A stretch of DNA of 40,274 nucleotides from Nemertoderma westbladi (taxonomy: Eukaryota > Xenacoelomorpha > Nemertodermatida > Nemertodermatidae): assembly GCA_032718475.1 (NCBI GenBank), contig JAUCBJ010007435.1, positions 1 to 40,274 of the forward strand, written 5' to 3'. Under the pieces are notes generated by a model. The model saw only the letters and a program-made list of their open reading frames with translations. It was not told where the DNA came from and searched no databases. Both the position numbers and the translations under genes were made by a program. Below, in pieces: positions 10,967 to 21,713 of the stretch (its first letter is position 1; the number at the start of each line of letters is the position of its first letter).

Positions 10967-12167
10967 CTATAACGAGCCGTTGTATCTCGGATGTTCCCTC
11001 GTATATCTCAGTAATTCTCGCGTCCCTGTAATGCCGTTCGGCCGGCATATCGGTAACGTAGCCCATCCCGCCGAGTACCTGGATGGCCTGATGGGCCACG
11101 CTGGTTGCAGCTTCGCTCGCCGCTAGTTTAGCCATCGCCGCTGCCTTTGTAATGGGCTCCCCGGCGTCCATCAATGCAGCCGCCTTGTATGTGAGCAGCC
11201 TCGCAGCCTCTACGAGGACCGCCATGTCCGCCAGTTTACTCTGCACCAACTGGAGTCGGTTTATGGGGCTGCCGAAGGCCTCCCGAGTAGCTGAGTACCG
11301 GACAGCGCAGTCCATCGCAGCCTGGGCTATACCGACACCTTGAGCCCCAATACCAATCCTACCCACATCTAACGTCTGCATGGCGATCTTGAAACCCTGT
11401 CCAATCTCTCCCAATAGATTCTCCTTAGGAATTCGGCAATCTTCGAATATAAGCTGACATGTAGAAGTCGCTTTTATCCCCATTTTATCCTCTTTCTTCC
11501 CTAAACTAAGTCCATCTACCGGTTTGGGTACGATGAAAGCGCTGATCCCTTTGTGCTTCTTGGCTTTATCCGTGGTGGCGAACACGATTGCGGCCTCAGA
11601 CTCGTACCCGTTAGTGATCCACATTTTGGATCCGTTTAGGATCCAGTGGTCCCCGTCCGGACGTGCCGTAGTGGAGGCAGCCCCGGCGTCGCTACCGTTA
11701 CCTGGTTCGCTCAACGCAAAGCATCCGACTCGATCTCCGTTGGTAAACTCCGAGACCCATCGCTCCTTCTGGGCCGGGGTCCCGTACCGCAGGATCGGGG
11801 CCAGATACAGCGAGTTGTTTACGCTCATTATCCCCCCAGTAGAGGCGCAACCGCGGCTGATATCCTCCAATGCGACGGCGTACGCTAGATAATCCAGCCC
11901 GGAACCACCGTACTCCAACGGCGTGGTTACCGCTAGCAACCCGAGTTCCCCTAGTTTCTTAACTTGTTCCGCAGGGTAGCGATGTTCCCGATCTAGTTGG
12001 CCAGCGATCGGTGCGAGTTCGCTGTCCGCAAAATCCGCACAGGTTTTTTGAAGCATTTTGTGAGTGTCGGGAAGTGCTGCTAAACTGAAATTTCGTAGCC
12101 TCGCCCGGTTGGCGGAAGTACGAGCGCCTAGAAAGAGGGGTCGTAATATAATCGGAGAAGACATCAT
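10935..12167 (-). CDS. ACADS: Short-chain acyl-CoA dehydrogenase, mitochondrial, intronless
   Basis: Single open frame of 410 codons; human SCAD has 412. The enzyme is an FAD-dependent flavoprotein of mitochondrial fatty-acid beta-oxidation that oxidises butyryl-CoA and other short acyl-CoAs and passes electrons to ETF. I start at the ATG at 12167, followed directly by a second ATG; the frame is open further upstream only from a TTG. Residues 1-30 are Arg/Ser/Leu-rich without acids, as in a mitochondrial presequence. Then come the N-terminal helical domain, the FAD/substrate signature [15 protein letters not shown] (149-163), and the C-terminal domain with [20 protein letters not shown]. The catalytic base is E390 in [11 protein letters not shown]. 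All key residues are present, so it looks functional. Oddities: no introns, although vertebrate ACADS is split, and the final residues [10 protein letters not shown] are also a satellite unit. Confidence 0.95.
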   Translation of the reverse strand: MMSSPIILRPLFLGARTSANRARLRNFSLAALPDTHKMLQKTCADFADSELAPIAGQLDREHRYPAEQVKKLGELGLLAVTTPLEYGGSGLDYLAYAVALEDISRGCASTGGIMSVNNSLYLAPILRYGTPAQKERWVSEFTNGDRVGCFALSEPGNGSDAGAASTTARPDGDHWILNGSKMWITNGYESEAAIVFATTDKAKKHKGISAFIVPKPVDGLSLGKKEDKMGIKATSTCQLIFEDCRIPKENLLGEIGQGFKIAMQTLDVGRIGIGAQGVGIAQAAMDCAVRYSATREAFGSPINRLQLVQSKLADMAVLVEAARLLTYKAAALMDAGEPITKAAAMAKLAASEAATSVAHQAIQVLGGMGYVTDMPAERHYRDARITEIYEGTSEIQRLVIAGCVLKEYGL

Positions 12168-13320
12168 AGCAGGAAAACTGGAAAAGGACAATAATATCTG
12201 AATATAGGCAGGCCTAGGCCTATCTGTCTATTTCTGTATTGTGCTGTTTATAATTTTTAACTTGTTTATTGGCGCCAAATGACAGATAAAGTAAAATTGC
12301 TGTTAAACCTATAATATATGCCAGCCCTAAACAATGAAATTCCAATATTGCTGTATATTGTATATTGTAGATTCTACCGTAGATGCTGAGGTGTGCTGAA
12401 CTGCTAAGCCTACCGGTAAGCCACAAAGTTCAAGGGTGAAATCATAATAGAAGGGAATGTTCTCCACAATTGTTACTTATTGTTATTACAATTACAACAG
12501 TATTACTGGAAAAACGTGTAAGATACTGATATAGACAGACATACTTTATTAATGTTGGTTATTGTACTGTAGCCTACTGTGCAATGTAATACTATTTAAT
12601 AAGTTCTGTACTATTGTAATGCTATTTAATAATTACTGTACTGTTACTATTTTACAAATAATATGAGACTCTGCCTCTACTCTATAACGAAATACCTGGC
12701 TGACTATCTAACGCACAAAATATAAAACATGATGATTTGTAATCAAGAATTAACTACAGTTTCGTTTTATTTTGTACATGTCTCCAATGTGGTTGAAATT
12801 GCATAGAAAACGATATACCATCGAAAAGAGAATCATCAAAAGTACATAAAAATTTTGAATAAAAATTTTGGCGCCTCCTAGCGGCCTGCGTGAGAATTAA
12901 AATATTTCACTACTGTAAAAAGACTAACTCCTCCATTATTTTCCATTTTTAATTTCCGATACAACATTTTTTGGAACCAGCATGTTCATTTTCATCATAT
13001 TTTTCACGCACTTATTTTATTTTCGTTTTCTATTTCTGACAAATTATCAATTTTGTAAAAAAAAATTGTAATGCTTTAAAAACTGAAAAAACCCATGTAT
13101 TAGGCAATTTTTTATTAAAAATATGGGGAATATAATTAAATTAAGAAATGTACGCAATATTTATTGAACTTATGAAATTAACTTTCTTATAAAGCAAAAA
13201 TTGAAAAAAAAACTCTTAGGAAATGGCGGAGGACTAGTTTTTTTCGTGCGAAAAATGTCATACTGAGATAATCACCTTAAAAGTTCAAACCGTCCCGCGC
13301 AAAACTACCTGAATGGGTTA
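12168..13320. other. ACADS upstream region, AT-rich
   Basis: Contains AGGCCTAGGCCT-type words next to the gene (12206-12222) but no clear TATA or CCAAT box at a convincing distance. Around 12870-12890 the text GGCGCCTCCTAGCGG followed by AT-rich runs, and around 13225-13400 text ending in GGGGTCGCTGATTTC, look like dispersed repeat sequence. No gene is recognised. Confidence 0.35.
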
Positions 13321-13436
13321 TGGTTTTAATAGTGTCTGACATGAAGGAAGCACAACACCGAGCTAAAATTATATTTCTGGTGGTTTTCGGGGTCGCTGAT
13401 TTCATTTCTAATGTCAGTTTTAATATTTGGTGGAAT

Positions 13437-13972
13437 GTCCGTCTGTCGGTTGTCTGTCCGTCTGTCGGTTGTCTGTCTGTCTGTCGGTTGTCTGTCCGTC
13501 TGTCGGTTGTCTGTCCGTCTGTCGGTTGTCTGTCCGTCTGTCGGTTGCCTGTCCGTCTGTCGGTTGTCTGTCCGTCTGTCGGTTGCCTGTCCGTCTGTCG
13601 GTTGTCTGTCCGTCTGTCGGTTGTCTGTCCGTCTGTCGGTTGTCTGTCCGTCTGTCGGTTGTCTGTCCGTCTGTCGGTTGTCTGTCCGTCTGTCGGTTGT
13701 CTGTCCGTCTCTCGGTTGTCTGTCGGTTGTCTGTCCGTCTGTCGGTTGTCTGTCCGTCTGTCGGTTGTCTGTCCGTCTGTCGGTTGTCTGTCCGTCTGTC
13801 GGTTGTCTGTCCGTCTGTCGGTTGTCTGTCCGTCTGTCGGTTGTCTGTCCGTCTGTCGGTTGTCTGTCCGTCTGTCGGTTGTCTGTCCGTCTGTCGGTAG
13901 TCTGTCCGTCTGTCGGTTGTCTGTCCGTCTGTCGGTTGTCTGTCCGTCTGTCGGTTGTCTGTCTGTCTGTCT
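13437..13972. repeat. 19-bp minisatellite (about 28 copies)
   Basis: Tandem GTCTGTCGGTTGTCTGTCC with a few substitutions (GTTGCCTG, CTCTCGG, GGTAGTC) and one shortened unit near 13715. It ends in plain (GTCT)n. It sits directly after GGTGGAATGTCC and before AAATTTTCAAAGACAGATTG. The frames it opens read as Ser/Val/Cys/Leu/Arg repeats and are not judged coding. Confidence 0.95.
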
Positions 13973-14600
13973 TAAATTTTCAAAGACAGATTGGCAGACA
14001 AATTTTCCACGATAATACCCCCATCCAATTGCTCCCCTTTCCCACCCACTAGCTACAGCTTCATTGTTTACGTGTTCTTCACATTTATAAAAAAATTAGC
14101 AAAATATATATAGTAGTAAATATATGTAGTATAAAAAATCTGGTCAATGGGTATACCCAAGGTGTAGGGGGCCTAATAATGCCGTAAAATTACATGACTG
14201 TGTAACACCACGTTGTTCTTTTATTTACTTTTAATAAAAATATTTTACTTAGATACTGTACATAAAACTATTAGCAGGCAAAAACATTATTAGCTACCTA
14301 ATAATTACTGAGATTGAACGTAGCTCTACATACAGTGCAGTACGGTTCCACATCAAAAATTATGTAAAAAACCATTATAAAAAAATTGACCAGGGGAAGA
14401 CATGGCTAACTATTTGGCTAACCTCCTAACTATATGCTGATCCTCCTGCTATGATATACCTATTTTTAAAAATATTATTTTAATTTTATGAATTCGGATT
14501 TAATAATATTTAAAATATTTTAGAGTAATGTAGAAAACAATAAATAATACACAAAAAACACCAACAAAATAATATTTTTTTTTCTAAAATGTTCTTGCAG
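13973..14600. other. AT-rich spacer with a dispersed repeat end
   Basis: AT-rich DNA without a recognised gene. At 14130-14186 it includes AAAAAATCTGGTCAATGGG followed by CCCAAGGTGTA and TAATGCCGTAA, a sequence found again at 20235-20280 and inverted at 18020-18070. Confidence 0.5.
14130..14186 (+). repeat. Dispersed repeat with TGGTCAATGGG and CCCAAGGTGTA, copy 1
   Basis: Shares AAAAAATCTGGTCAATGGG, then CCCAAGGTGTA and TAATGCC with 20235-20280 (same strand), and with 18020-18070 in inverted orientation. Copies 1 and 2 point inward and bracket the 43-bp satellite. They could be terminal inverted repeats of one element or two independent insertions. Confidence 0.7.
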
Positions 14601-14980
14601 TGAGTCAGCCAAGGTGGTGTCCACAGTCCCCCAAGTCACACCAACGCCCACAGGATCTAAGCAGAGTGTGTGGGTTGCCTGATGATGCGACTCGAGCTAC
14701 TCTCCGCCTTATAGCGTCATCCCTCGACCTCTATTGACGACCCCACTGCGCGCGGGCTGCTAGCTTGATGTCCTTCCGAGCGTGGCATTGGGCTTGAAGC
14801 TTATAACCGATGCGCAATTCCGGATCGCCACTGCCACCCGTTTGAGGTGCAAAGTTGTAAAACCACATGACTACAATTGGAGTTGTAGTCCTGTTGCATC
14901 CAATGGTATCCATGGTCTCAACTGCCGCAGGAGCGCAGGCCGCCATACGATGCTCAAGGATTTTGTTAGGCGGGCGCGGG
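14601..14980. other. GC-rich flank of the 43-bp satellite
   Basis: About 380 bp, much richer in GC than the DNA to its left. No protein family is recognised on either strand; a minus-strand frame stays open through it only because it joins the repeat frames. It may be the remaining unique part of the sequence from which the 43-bp unit arose, since the array begins at GGGCGCGGGTGAGCTGTGG without a break. Confidence 0.35.
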
Positions 14981-17812
14981 TGAGCTGTGGTATCCCCTCC
15001 ATCCGCGAAGCCCCGGGTGTTGGTGAGCTGTGGTATCCCCTCCATCCGCGAACCCCCGGGCGCGGGTGAGCTGTGGTATCCCCTCCATCCGCGAACCCCC
15101 GGGCGCTGGTGAACTGTGGTATCCCCTCCATCCGCGAAGCCCCGGGTGTTGGTGAGCTGTGGTATCCCCTCCATCCGCGAACCCCCGGGTGTTGGTCAGC
15201 TGTGGTATCCCCTCCATCCGCGAACCCCCGGGTGTTGGTGAGCTGTGGTATCCCCTCCATCCGCGAACCCCCGGGTGTTGGTGAGCTGTGGTATCCCCTC
15301 CATCCGCGAACCCCCGGGTGTTGGTGAGCTGTGGTATCCCCTCCATCCGCGAACCCCCGGGCGCTGGTCAGCTGTGGTATCCCCTCCATCCGCGAACCCC
15401 CGGGCGCTGGTGAACTGTGGTATCCCCTCCATCCGCGAACCCCCGGGTGTTGGTGAGCTGTGGTATCCCCTCCATCCGCGAACCCCCGGGCGCTGGTGAG
15501 CTGTGGTATCCCCTCCATCCGCGAACCCCCGGGTGTTGGTGAGCTGTGGTATCCCCTCCTTCCGCGAACCCCCGGGCGCTGGTCAGCTGTGGTATCCCCT
15601 ACATCCGCGAACCCCCGGGTGTTGGTGAGCTGTGGTATCCCCTCCATCCGCGAACCCCCGGGTTTTGGTGAGCTGTGGTATCCCCTCCATCCGCGAACCC
15701 CCGGGTTTTGGTGAGCTGTGGTATCCCCTCCATCCGCGAACCCCCGGGCGCTAGTCAGCTGTGGTATCCCCTCCATCCGCGAACCCCCGGGCGCTGGTGA
15801 ACTGTGGTATCCCCTCCATCCGCGAACCCCCGGGCGCTGGTGAACTGTGGTATCCCCTCCATCCGCGAACCCCCGGGCGCTGGTGAACTGTGGTATCCCC
15901 TCCATCCGCGAACCCCCGGGTGTTGGTGAGCTGTGGTATCCCCTCCATCCGCGAACCCCCGGGCGCTGGTGAGCTGTGGTATCCCCTCCATCCGCGAACC
16001 CCCGGGTGTTGGTGAGCTGTGGTATCCCCTCCTTCCGCGAACCCCCGGGCGCTGGTCAGCTGTGGTATCCCCTACATCCGCGAACCCCCGGGTGTTGGTG
16101 AGCTGTGGTATCCCCTCCATCCGCGAACCCCCGGGTTTTGGTGAGCTGTGGTATCCCCTCCATCCGCGAACCCCCGGGTTTTGGTGAGCTGTGGTATCCC
16201 CTCCATCCGCGAACCCCCGGGCGCTAGTCAGCTGTGGTATCCCCTCCATCCGCGAACCCCCGGGTGTTGGTGAGCTGTGGTATCCCCTCCATCCGCGAAC
16301 CCCCTGGCGCTGGTGAGCTGTGGTATCCCCTCCATCCGCGAACCCCCGGGCGCTGGTGAGCTGTGGTATCCCCTCCATCCGCGAACCCCCGGGTGTTGGT
16401 GAGCTGTGGTATCCCCTCCATCCGCGAACCCCCGGGTGTTGGTCAGCTGTGGTATCCCCTCCATCCGCGAACCCCCGGGTGTTGGTCAGCTGTGGTATCC
16501 CCTCCATCCGCGAACCCCCGGGTGTTGGTGAGCTGTGGTATCCCCTCCATCCGCGAACCCCCGGGTGTTGGTGAGCTGTGGTATCCCCTCCATCCGCGAA
16601 CCCCCGGGTGTTGGTGAGCTGTGGTATCCCCTCCATCCGCGAATCCCCGGGTGTTGGTGAGCTGTGGTATCCTCTCCATCCGCGAACCCCCGGGCGCTGG
16701 TGAGCTGTGGTATTCCCTCCATCCGCGAACCCCCGGGTGCTGGTGAGCTGTGGTATTCCCTCCATCCGCGAACCCCCGGGTGTTGGTGAGCTGTGGTATC
16801 CCCTCCATCCGCGAACCCCCGGGTGTTGGTGAGCTGTGGTATCCCCTCCATCCGCGAACCCCCGGGCGCTGGTCAGCTGTGGTATCCCCTCCATCCGCGA
16901 ACCCCCGGGTGTTGGTGAGCTGTGGTATCCCTTCCATCCGCGAACCCCCGGGTGTTGGTGAGCTGTGGTATCCCCTCCATCCGCGAACCCCCGGGTGTTG
17001 GTGAGCTGTGGTATCCCCTGCATCCGCGAACCCCCTGGCGCTGGTGAGCTGTGGTATCCCCTCCATCCGCGAACCCCCGGGCGCTGGTGAGCTGTGGTAT
17101 CCCATCCATCCGCGAACCCCCGGGTGTTGGTGAGCTGTGGTATCCCCTCCATCCGCGAACCCCCGGGTGTTGGTCAGCTGTGGTATCCCCTCCATCCGCG
17201 AACCAACGGGTGTTGGTGAGCTGTGGTATCCCCTCCATCCGCGAACCCCCGGGTGTTGGTGAGCTGTGGTATCCCCTCCATCCGCGAACCCCCGGGTGTT
17301 GGTGAGCTGTGGTATCCCCTCCATCCGCGAACCCCCGGGCGCTGGTGAACTGTGGTATCCCCTCCATCCGCGAACCCCCGGGTGTTGGTGAGCTGTGGTA
17401 TCCCATCCATCCGCGAACCCCCGGGTGTTGGTGAGCTGTGGTATCCCCTCCATCCGCGAACCCCCGGGTGTTGGTCAGCTGTGGTATCCCCTCCATCCGC
17501 GAACCAACGGGTGTTGGTGAGCTGTGGTATCCCCTCCATCCGCGAACCCCCGGGTGTTGGTGAGCTGTGGTATCCCCTCCATCCGCGAACCCCCGGGTGT
17601 TGGTGAGCTGTGGTATCCCCTCCATCCGCGAACCCCCGGGCGCTGGTGAACTGTGGTATCCCCTCCATCCGCGAACCCCCGGGTGTTGGTGAGCTGTGGC
17701 ATCCCCTCCATCCGCGAACCCCCGGGCGCTGGTGAGCTGTGGTATTCCCTCCATCCGCGAACCCCCGGGCGCTGGTGAGCTGTGGTATCCCCTCCATCCG
17801 CGAACCCCCGGA
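14978..17812. repeat. 43-bp satellite (about 66 copies)
   Basis: Units of 43 bp with core GAGCTGTGGTATCCCCTCCA and TCCGCGAACCCCCGGG, alternating mainly between two sub-types, GTGTTGGT and GCGCTGGT. Other variants (CTTCCGCG, CTACATCC, GGTTTTGG, GAACCAACGG, CCCATCCATCC) recur in blocks. For example, the series at about 15480-15740 reappears at about 15950-16220, which shows higher-order duplication. The unit is CpG-rich (CCGCG, CCCGGG). Because 43 is one more than a multiple of three, frames rotate and produce 43-residue repeats that mimic a protein. Confidence 0.97.
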
Positions 17813-17868
17813 TCTCTGTAGGGACGATGGAAAAAGAGTTGATGGAGTAACTCTCGTTCCATGGAGCC
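17813..17868 (+). other. Hairpin at the right edge of the 43-bp satellite
   Basis: The text ATGGAAAAAGAGTT, a short loop, then AACTCTCGTTCCAT can pair over 14 positions with two mismatches. It lies immediately after the last satellite unit. Whether it is the end of a mobile element is not clear. Confidence 0.4.
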
Positions 17869-17875
17869 ATATACA

Positions 17876-17968
17876 GTATGAAAAATTAGCACTATATGAA
17901 AAATTAGCACTATATGAAAATTAGCACTATATGAAAAATTAGCACTATATGAAAAATTTGCACTATGA
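17876..17968. repeat. 18-bp minisatellite, five copies
   Basis: Tandem TATGAAAAATTAGCACTA with small changes (one unit lacks two A residues; the last reads TTTGCACTATG). It follows the hairpin at the edge of the 43-bp array. Confidence 0.9.
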
Positions 17969-18019
17969 AAAACATATGAAATTGTTCGGTATAAATTATT
18001 TGGATGTTGTGCCCAAAAC

Positions 18020-18070
18020 ACATTACGGCATTAGTACACCTTGGGTACCCATAGTTTGACCAATTTTTTT
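18020..18070 (-). repeat. Dispersed repeat with TGGTCAA and CCCAAGGTGTA, copy 2 (inverted)
   Basis: On the minus strand it reads AATTGGTCAAACTATGGG, then TACCCAAGGTGTACTAATGCC, the same order as at 14130 and 20235. It carries a five-base insertion (AACTA) relative to the other copies. Confidence 0.7.
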
Positions 18071-18075
18071 CAGAT

Positions 18076-18375
18076 GAAAAAGGCTTTTATCATGTGGTTT
18101 TATTTTCTAGAAGTAATATTTGACCTTCTGACAGTAGGATGGTAGCTAGTAATTTTGATTTTGAGTTAGCTAGTACTTTTTTTTAGCTAATGAAAAAAAT
18201 TACATTTGAAATTTTTTTTTATAGTTCTTATTGTGAAAATGACTATTATCATGAGTTTTTTATTAATATTTTACCATCACTCAGTAAGATGGTAGCTAGT
18301 AAATTTGATTTTGTGTTAACTACAGTAGTACCGGTACTGTACTTTTAATAAGATATAAAACAATACAAAAGACAG
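18076..18375. repeat. Two tandem diverged units of about 150 bp
   Basis: GATGGTAGCTAGTAA followed by TTTGATTTTG occurs at 18138 and again 150 bp later at 18288. The preceding text (TTTATCATG.GGTTTT versus TATTATCATGAGTTTT) also aligns. No coding potential is visible. Confidence 0.7.
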
Positions 18376-18555
18376 ACAATTAATTAAGATTCAATGGTAG
18401 CTATGAATTATTTTTGGTACTTTGTTAATGTAATGCATTGATTTATTATTTATGTAATATTATAGTCTAATTATTAACAGGATATTTTTGCCGTATCAGT
18501 TCAATTAGGTCGTTGAATGGAAAGTTTTTGTGGAGTTGCCTCCACCGAAACTCAT

Positions 18556-19021
18556 CTAGATGAGCCTGAAGCCGAACCAGGGGTACCTTTTACTTGTAAT
18601 TCCTACAGTTTTGCCATAGTATACGGCCCACTCTGCACTCATTACTATTGTTCCACCTTTCACATTCGCTTCCACAATTGGTCGTATTCGTCTCTCAACA
18701 ATCAATGAAGAGTCGCAGGTCTGTGTTTCCATCTGGCTTTTTCCATGCATTCCCAAATATCCATGGTCCATCAATCCGTTTTCCGTAATTGTTTCTTCTA
18801 TTTTCAAGAGTTACGTATTTTAATACTGTAAATTTATCTCTCAACAGCTTTCTACCGCGATTGTACTTTCGCTTTGCTCGGAATAAAGACTCGTCTATTT
18901 TGACAGTTTCACCAACTCCCTCCATAAGATCAGCATCTTCCTTATCCCGGACAAAAAGTTCCCGAATGAAATTGTGCCAGTCGACAAATAATATAATATA
19001 TAGGTCCGTATGCAGTCGCAT
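18556..19021 (-). pseudogene. Merlin-type (IS1595/ISXO2-like) transposase fragment, frameshifted
   Basis: Two minus-strand frames together resemble the DDE domain of Merlin/IS1016-type transposases. The first (19021-18695) contains VDWHNF, VKIDESLFRAKRKYNRGR and GPWIFGNAWKK. In this family IDES carries the first catalytic Asp and RKYNRGR is a hallmark. The second (18807-18556) contains LIVERRIRPIVEANVKGGTI followed by VMSAEWAVYYG. The family's SDxW motif, holding the second catalytic Asp, here reads SAEW, so that Asp is lost. A frameshift lies near 18700-18710, and no third acidic segment is visible before the frame ends at PWFGFRLI. The copy is broken and inactive. The enzyme class acts by cut-and-paste transposition in the nucleus. 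Confidence 0.72.
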
Positions 19022-19114
19022 TTGATATTTTCATTTAATTAATGAAATTATGTACTTTTTGCATAGTAATATCACCACTGACTTCATTGCAACATTTTTC
19101 AAAAAAATATTGTG

Positions 19115-20138
19115 TTCTAGAACATTAGCTAATCGACTAGCTGGTAATTTTTAAAAACATGATTTATTAAAAATTAACATTTTATACTAGCTAGTTTTTG
19201 TAATTTTTTTGTAAATATTATAGAACACGCGTTGGCTATCAATTTTGAAAAATATTTTTGTTCTAGAATACAATTTTTATTTTTTATATACAGTAAGCTA
19301 GTTTTTCTTACTTTTTAGGATAGATTTCCATATAGCACTACATTTTTAAAACATATATTATTGTTACTATGACAACGTTGAAGAGTTCTAGAACAATAGA
19401 AAAGTAATATATACTATTCTAGAACATAAATAAAATATAAATATAATGTTCTAGAACATATACAGCAGCTAATTTAAAAATATACTTTGATTGTTTATTA
19501 GCGGTAGCAAATGTTCAGAAATTAGCTAATATTGTGTTCTAGAACACAATATTATTTGAAAAATGATGTGCCTTTTTGGTCCCCTACAGCGCCAAGACAA
19601 CTTTGGGATCCATGTCTTTCCCGGACAGTGATGTATGCGGTGTTGTTGAAATCATGTTGACTCAGCCGAGGTGGAAGGCAATAATCCAGATTCTTGTGCA
19701 TACTGTATATAATGGCATTATTTTCAGTACTCAATTTGTGCTTAATTCTTTTATATTACAATCTTTTGTACGTTTGATATATGAGTGGCGACCCTCACCA
19801 CCTCCAACATTCATATTTAGAACAATTACCAAAACTATTTAGCCTCTTAGCCTTTAAATTCTAGATTCAAAATACTATAGTTTCTAAGAGGACTAATAAT
19901 TTTAATTGACTATTTTATTTAATAATTTATTGTTGCATGATGATTCCTGTACAATTAAATTTTTTTACCTAAAATATTCTAGAACAAAAATAAACGTGTA
20001 TTAATACAAATAAATGTGTTCTAGAACAAAAATATTTATCTAAATTGAAAGCTAGCACGTGTTTTATAAAATTTATAAAAAAAGTTGAAAAAACTACTGT
20101 AGCTAGCTAGTATAAAAAATAAAAAATGTGTTCTAGAA
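19115..20138. repeat. Cluster of nine perfect TTCTAGAA palindromes
   Basis: TTCTAGAA occurs at 19115, 19261, 19386, 19417, 19449, 19537, 19977, 20019 and 20131, usually as GTTCTAGAAC, with a near copy (GTTCTAAAAC) at 20152. Further copies lie at 18105, 21398, 24436, 24561 and 25307. The DNA is AT-rich, with GCTAGC/CTAGCTAG words between the sites. Part of the spacing reflects diverged tandem copies (about 20040-20240: GCTAGCAC...TATAAAA...CTAGTATAAAAAAT twice). The palindrome equals the TTCnnGAA half of a heat-shock element, but no run of three alternating pentamers was seen. Confidence 0.75.
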
Positions 20139-20234
20139 CCAAAAAATATGTTCTAAAACAAAAATTATTTACAAAATCTATAGCTAGCACATTTTCTATA
20201 ACATTTATTATAAAAATAGCAAAAAGTCCAGCTA

Positions 20235-20280
20235 GTATAAAAAATCTGGTCAATGGGTACCCAAGGTGTACTAATGCCCA
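20235..20280 (+). repeat. Dispersed repeat with TGGTCAATGGG, copy 3
   Basis: AAAAAATCTGGTCAATGGG followed directly by TACCCAAGGTGTACTAATGCC. It is the cleanest copy of the repeat seen at 14130 and 18020, and lies just before the LINE fragment. Confidence 0.7.
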
Positions 20281-20388
20281 GAGTACTACTGTACTCCTGT
20301 GTACTGTGTACTCCTGTGTACTCCTGATCAAAGTAGTATGCAAGTGGTTTGCGGTTTACAGCCTCCTGTTCTCTGGCACAAAATGGTC

Positions 20389-20991
20389 GCGGTAAAGTAC
20401 ATCTTGAAACTTATCTCAAAAACTGATCACACAACTGGTATCTATTGGTTAACTGGGTCATTCAATAACAAACATATATACTCCATTCAGGCGAATGATG
20501 TTCGCTCGTATCTGGCTTGGGTTACTGGAATACGTTCTGCCAACTCCCTGCCAGCATTAAGAGAATTAGACTTCAGGTGGTTCCACTATATCCCTAACCA
20601 GATGAATAATTACATATCTGATATGTGGAAAAGGAGAATTTGCGCTAATTACCAGGATGACGTGGATGATATTAGATCGCCACCTCTACAACCAATAAAT
20701 ATGGAGTGCCGGAGAAGCGATGAATCGTTCATACTTGGTGTCCTCTTGGGTCAACCAAATACTGCATATATGAAACATTTATATGGTGATATAGACAACA
20801 ATATGTGCTTATGTGGGGAACCTGAAACTGCAACACACTTTATATTTGAATGTAACTTGCCACATAAGATCACATATAGCCAGTCACTCAAAAACGAACT
20901 ATGGAAAAAGGGTCTAATCGAGACATTAAGTAGCTTACGGTTCTGCCGAGATACAGAGGTTATTTCTGCACTGATAGCGGTGTGCACGTGA
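20389..20991 (+). pseudogene. C-terminal end of a non-LTR retrotransposon (LINE) ORF2
   Basis: An open frame (it formally extends left to 20299) with the typical end of LINE polyproteins downstream of reverse transcriptase. A Trp-containing stretch (WFHYIPNQMNNYISDMWKRR) is followed by LGVLLGQPNTAYMKHLYG and a zinc-knuckle-like MCLCGEPETATHFIFEC, the C-x-C-G-x3-E-T-x2-H-x5-C motif of these elements. No reverse transcriptase or endonuclease domain is present to the left, so the copy is 5'-truncated, as is usual for LINEs. No clear poly(A) or microsatellite tail follows. The subfamily cannot be named. Confidence 0.7.
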
Positions 20992-21713
20992 ACGTGAGGA
21001 TGATTATTGAAACAAATCAAATATCAAACAAGGAGGCGCTAAATTCACAAACATGGTCGACTAAATGTTAACGAATAACTGAACTGAATAACTTTTAATT
21101 CACTTAAAACACATTTTATCGTTCTAATTAATAAATACGTACTGTATTTGATTTTAACTAACTATTATTGTGCCTCCATTTGATCCGCATATATGGATAT
21201 TTTATTAAAGAATTATATATATATATATACTGTAGGCCTAGTACCTATCAATAGACTGATTTTCCTATTGCTTCTAGGCCTACCATCTGCTGAGGAGAAG
21301 GCAAGTTGCCAACCACTCAATCTTCCGTTACTAGGCCTATTCGCCCTGTCGACAATACCTGCCATTTATTTACCAGTAATATTTTTACTTTTTTGTGTTC
21401 TAGAACATAATTAGTTATGGTAGCTAGTGAGCTAGTGACTTTTTACTAGATAGTAATTAGTCCTTATTTTAAAAGTTCAAACTGTTTTTTTTATGTTGCG
21501 TACATAAAGGTGTTGTTGGTTGGTACTGTGACTTATTTTTTTTTATGATAGCATGTAGGTTTTTTAAACACTACTGTAGGTTTAAATTTTGATACGTTAT
21601 TATGTATTGCTTGCCTGCTTTACTAAAAAATTTTAACTGAAAATGTTAATACAAACGGAACTCTAGCCATTTTTACTTAAAGGAGGGGAAGGGGGGCCGA
21701 AGATGAAGGGGCC
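20992..21713. other. No gene recognised; AT-rich with (TA)n and TAGGCCTA words
   Basis: Contains a short (AT)n run at about 21213-21229, several AGGCCTA words (21233-21340) and one TTCTAGAA at 21398. ORFs are short and have no recognisable family. Confidence 0.4.

Noticed and set aside
13320-14052. Cys/Val/Ser-rich repeat protein in the 19-bp array
   Set aside because: Three frames are open together and read the same rotating 19-residue repeat. This is what a stop-free 19-bp unit produces.
14871-17453. Gly/Arg/His-rich proteins in the 43-bp array
   Set aside because: ORFs begin and end with frame rotations of the 43-bp unit and overlap in all phases. No unique coding sequence is attached.
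19115-20138. Heat-shock promoter
   Set aside because: Sites are isolated TTC-nn-GAA pairs, not arrays of three alternating pentamers, and no gene starts beside them. Only the clustering is reported.
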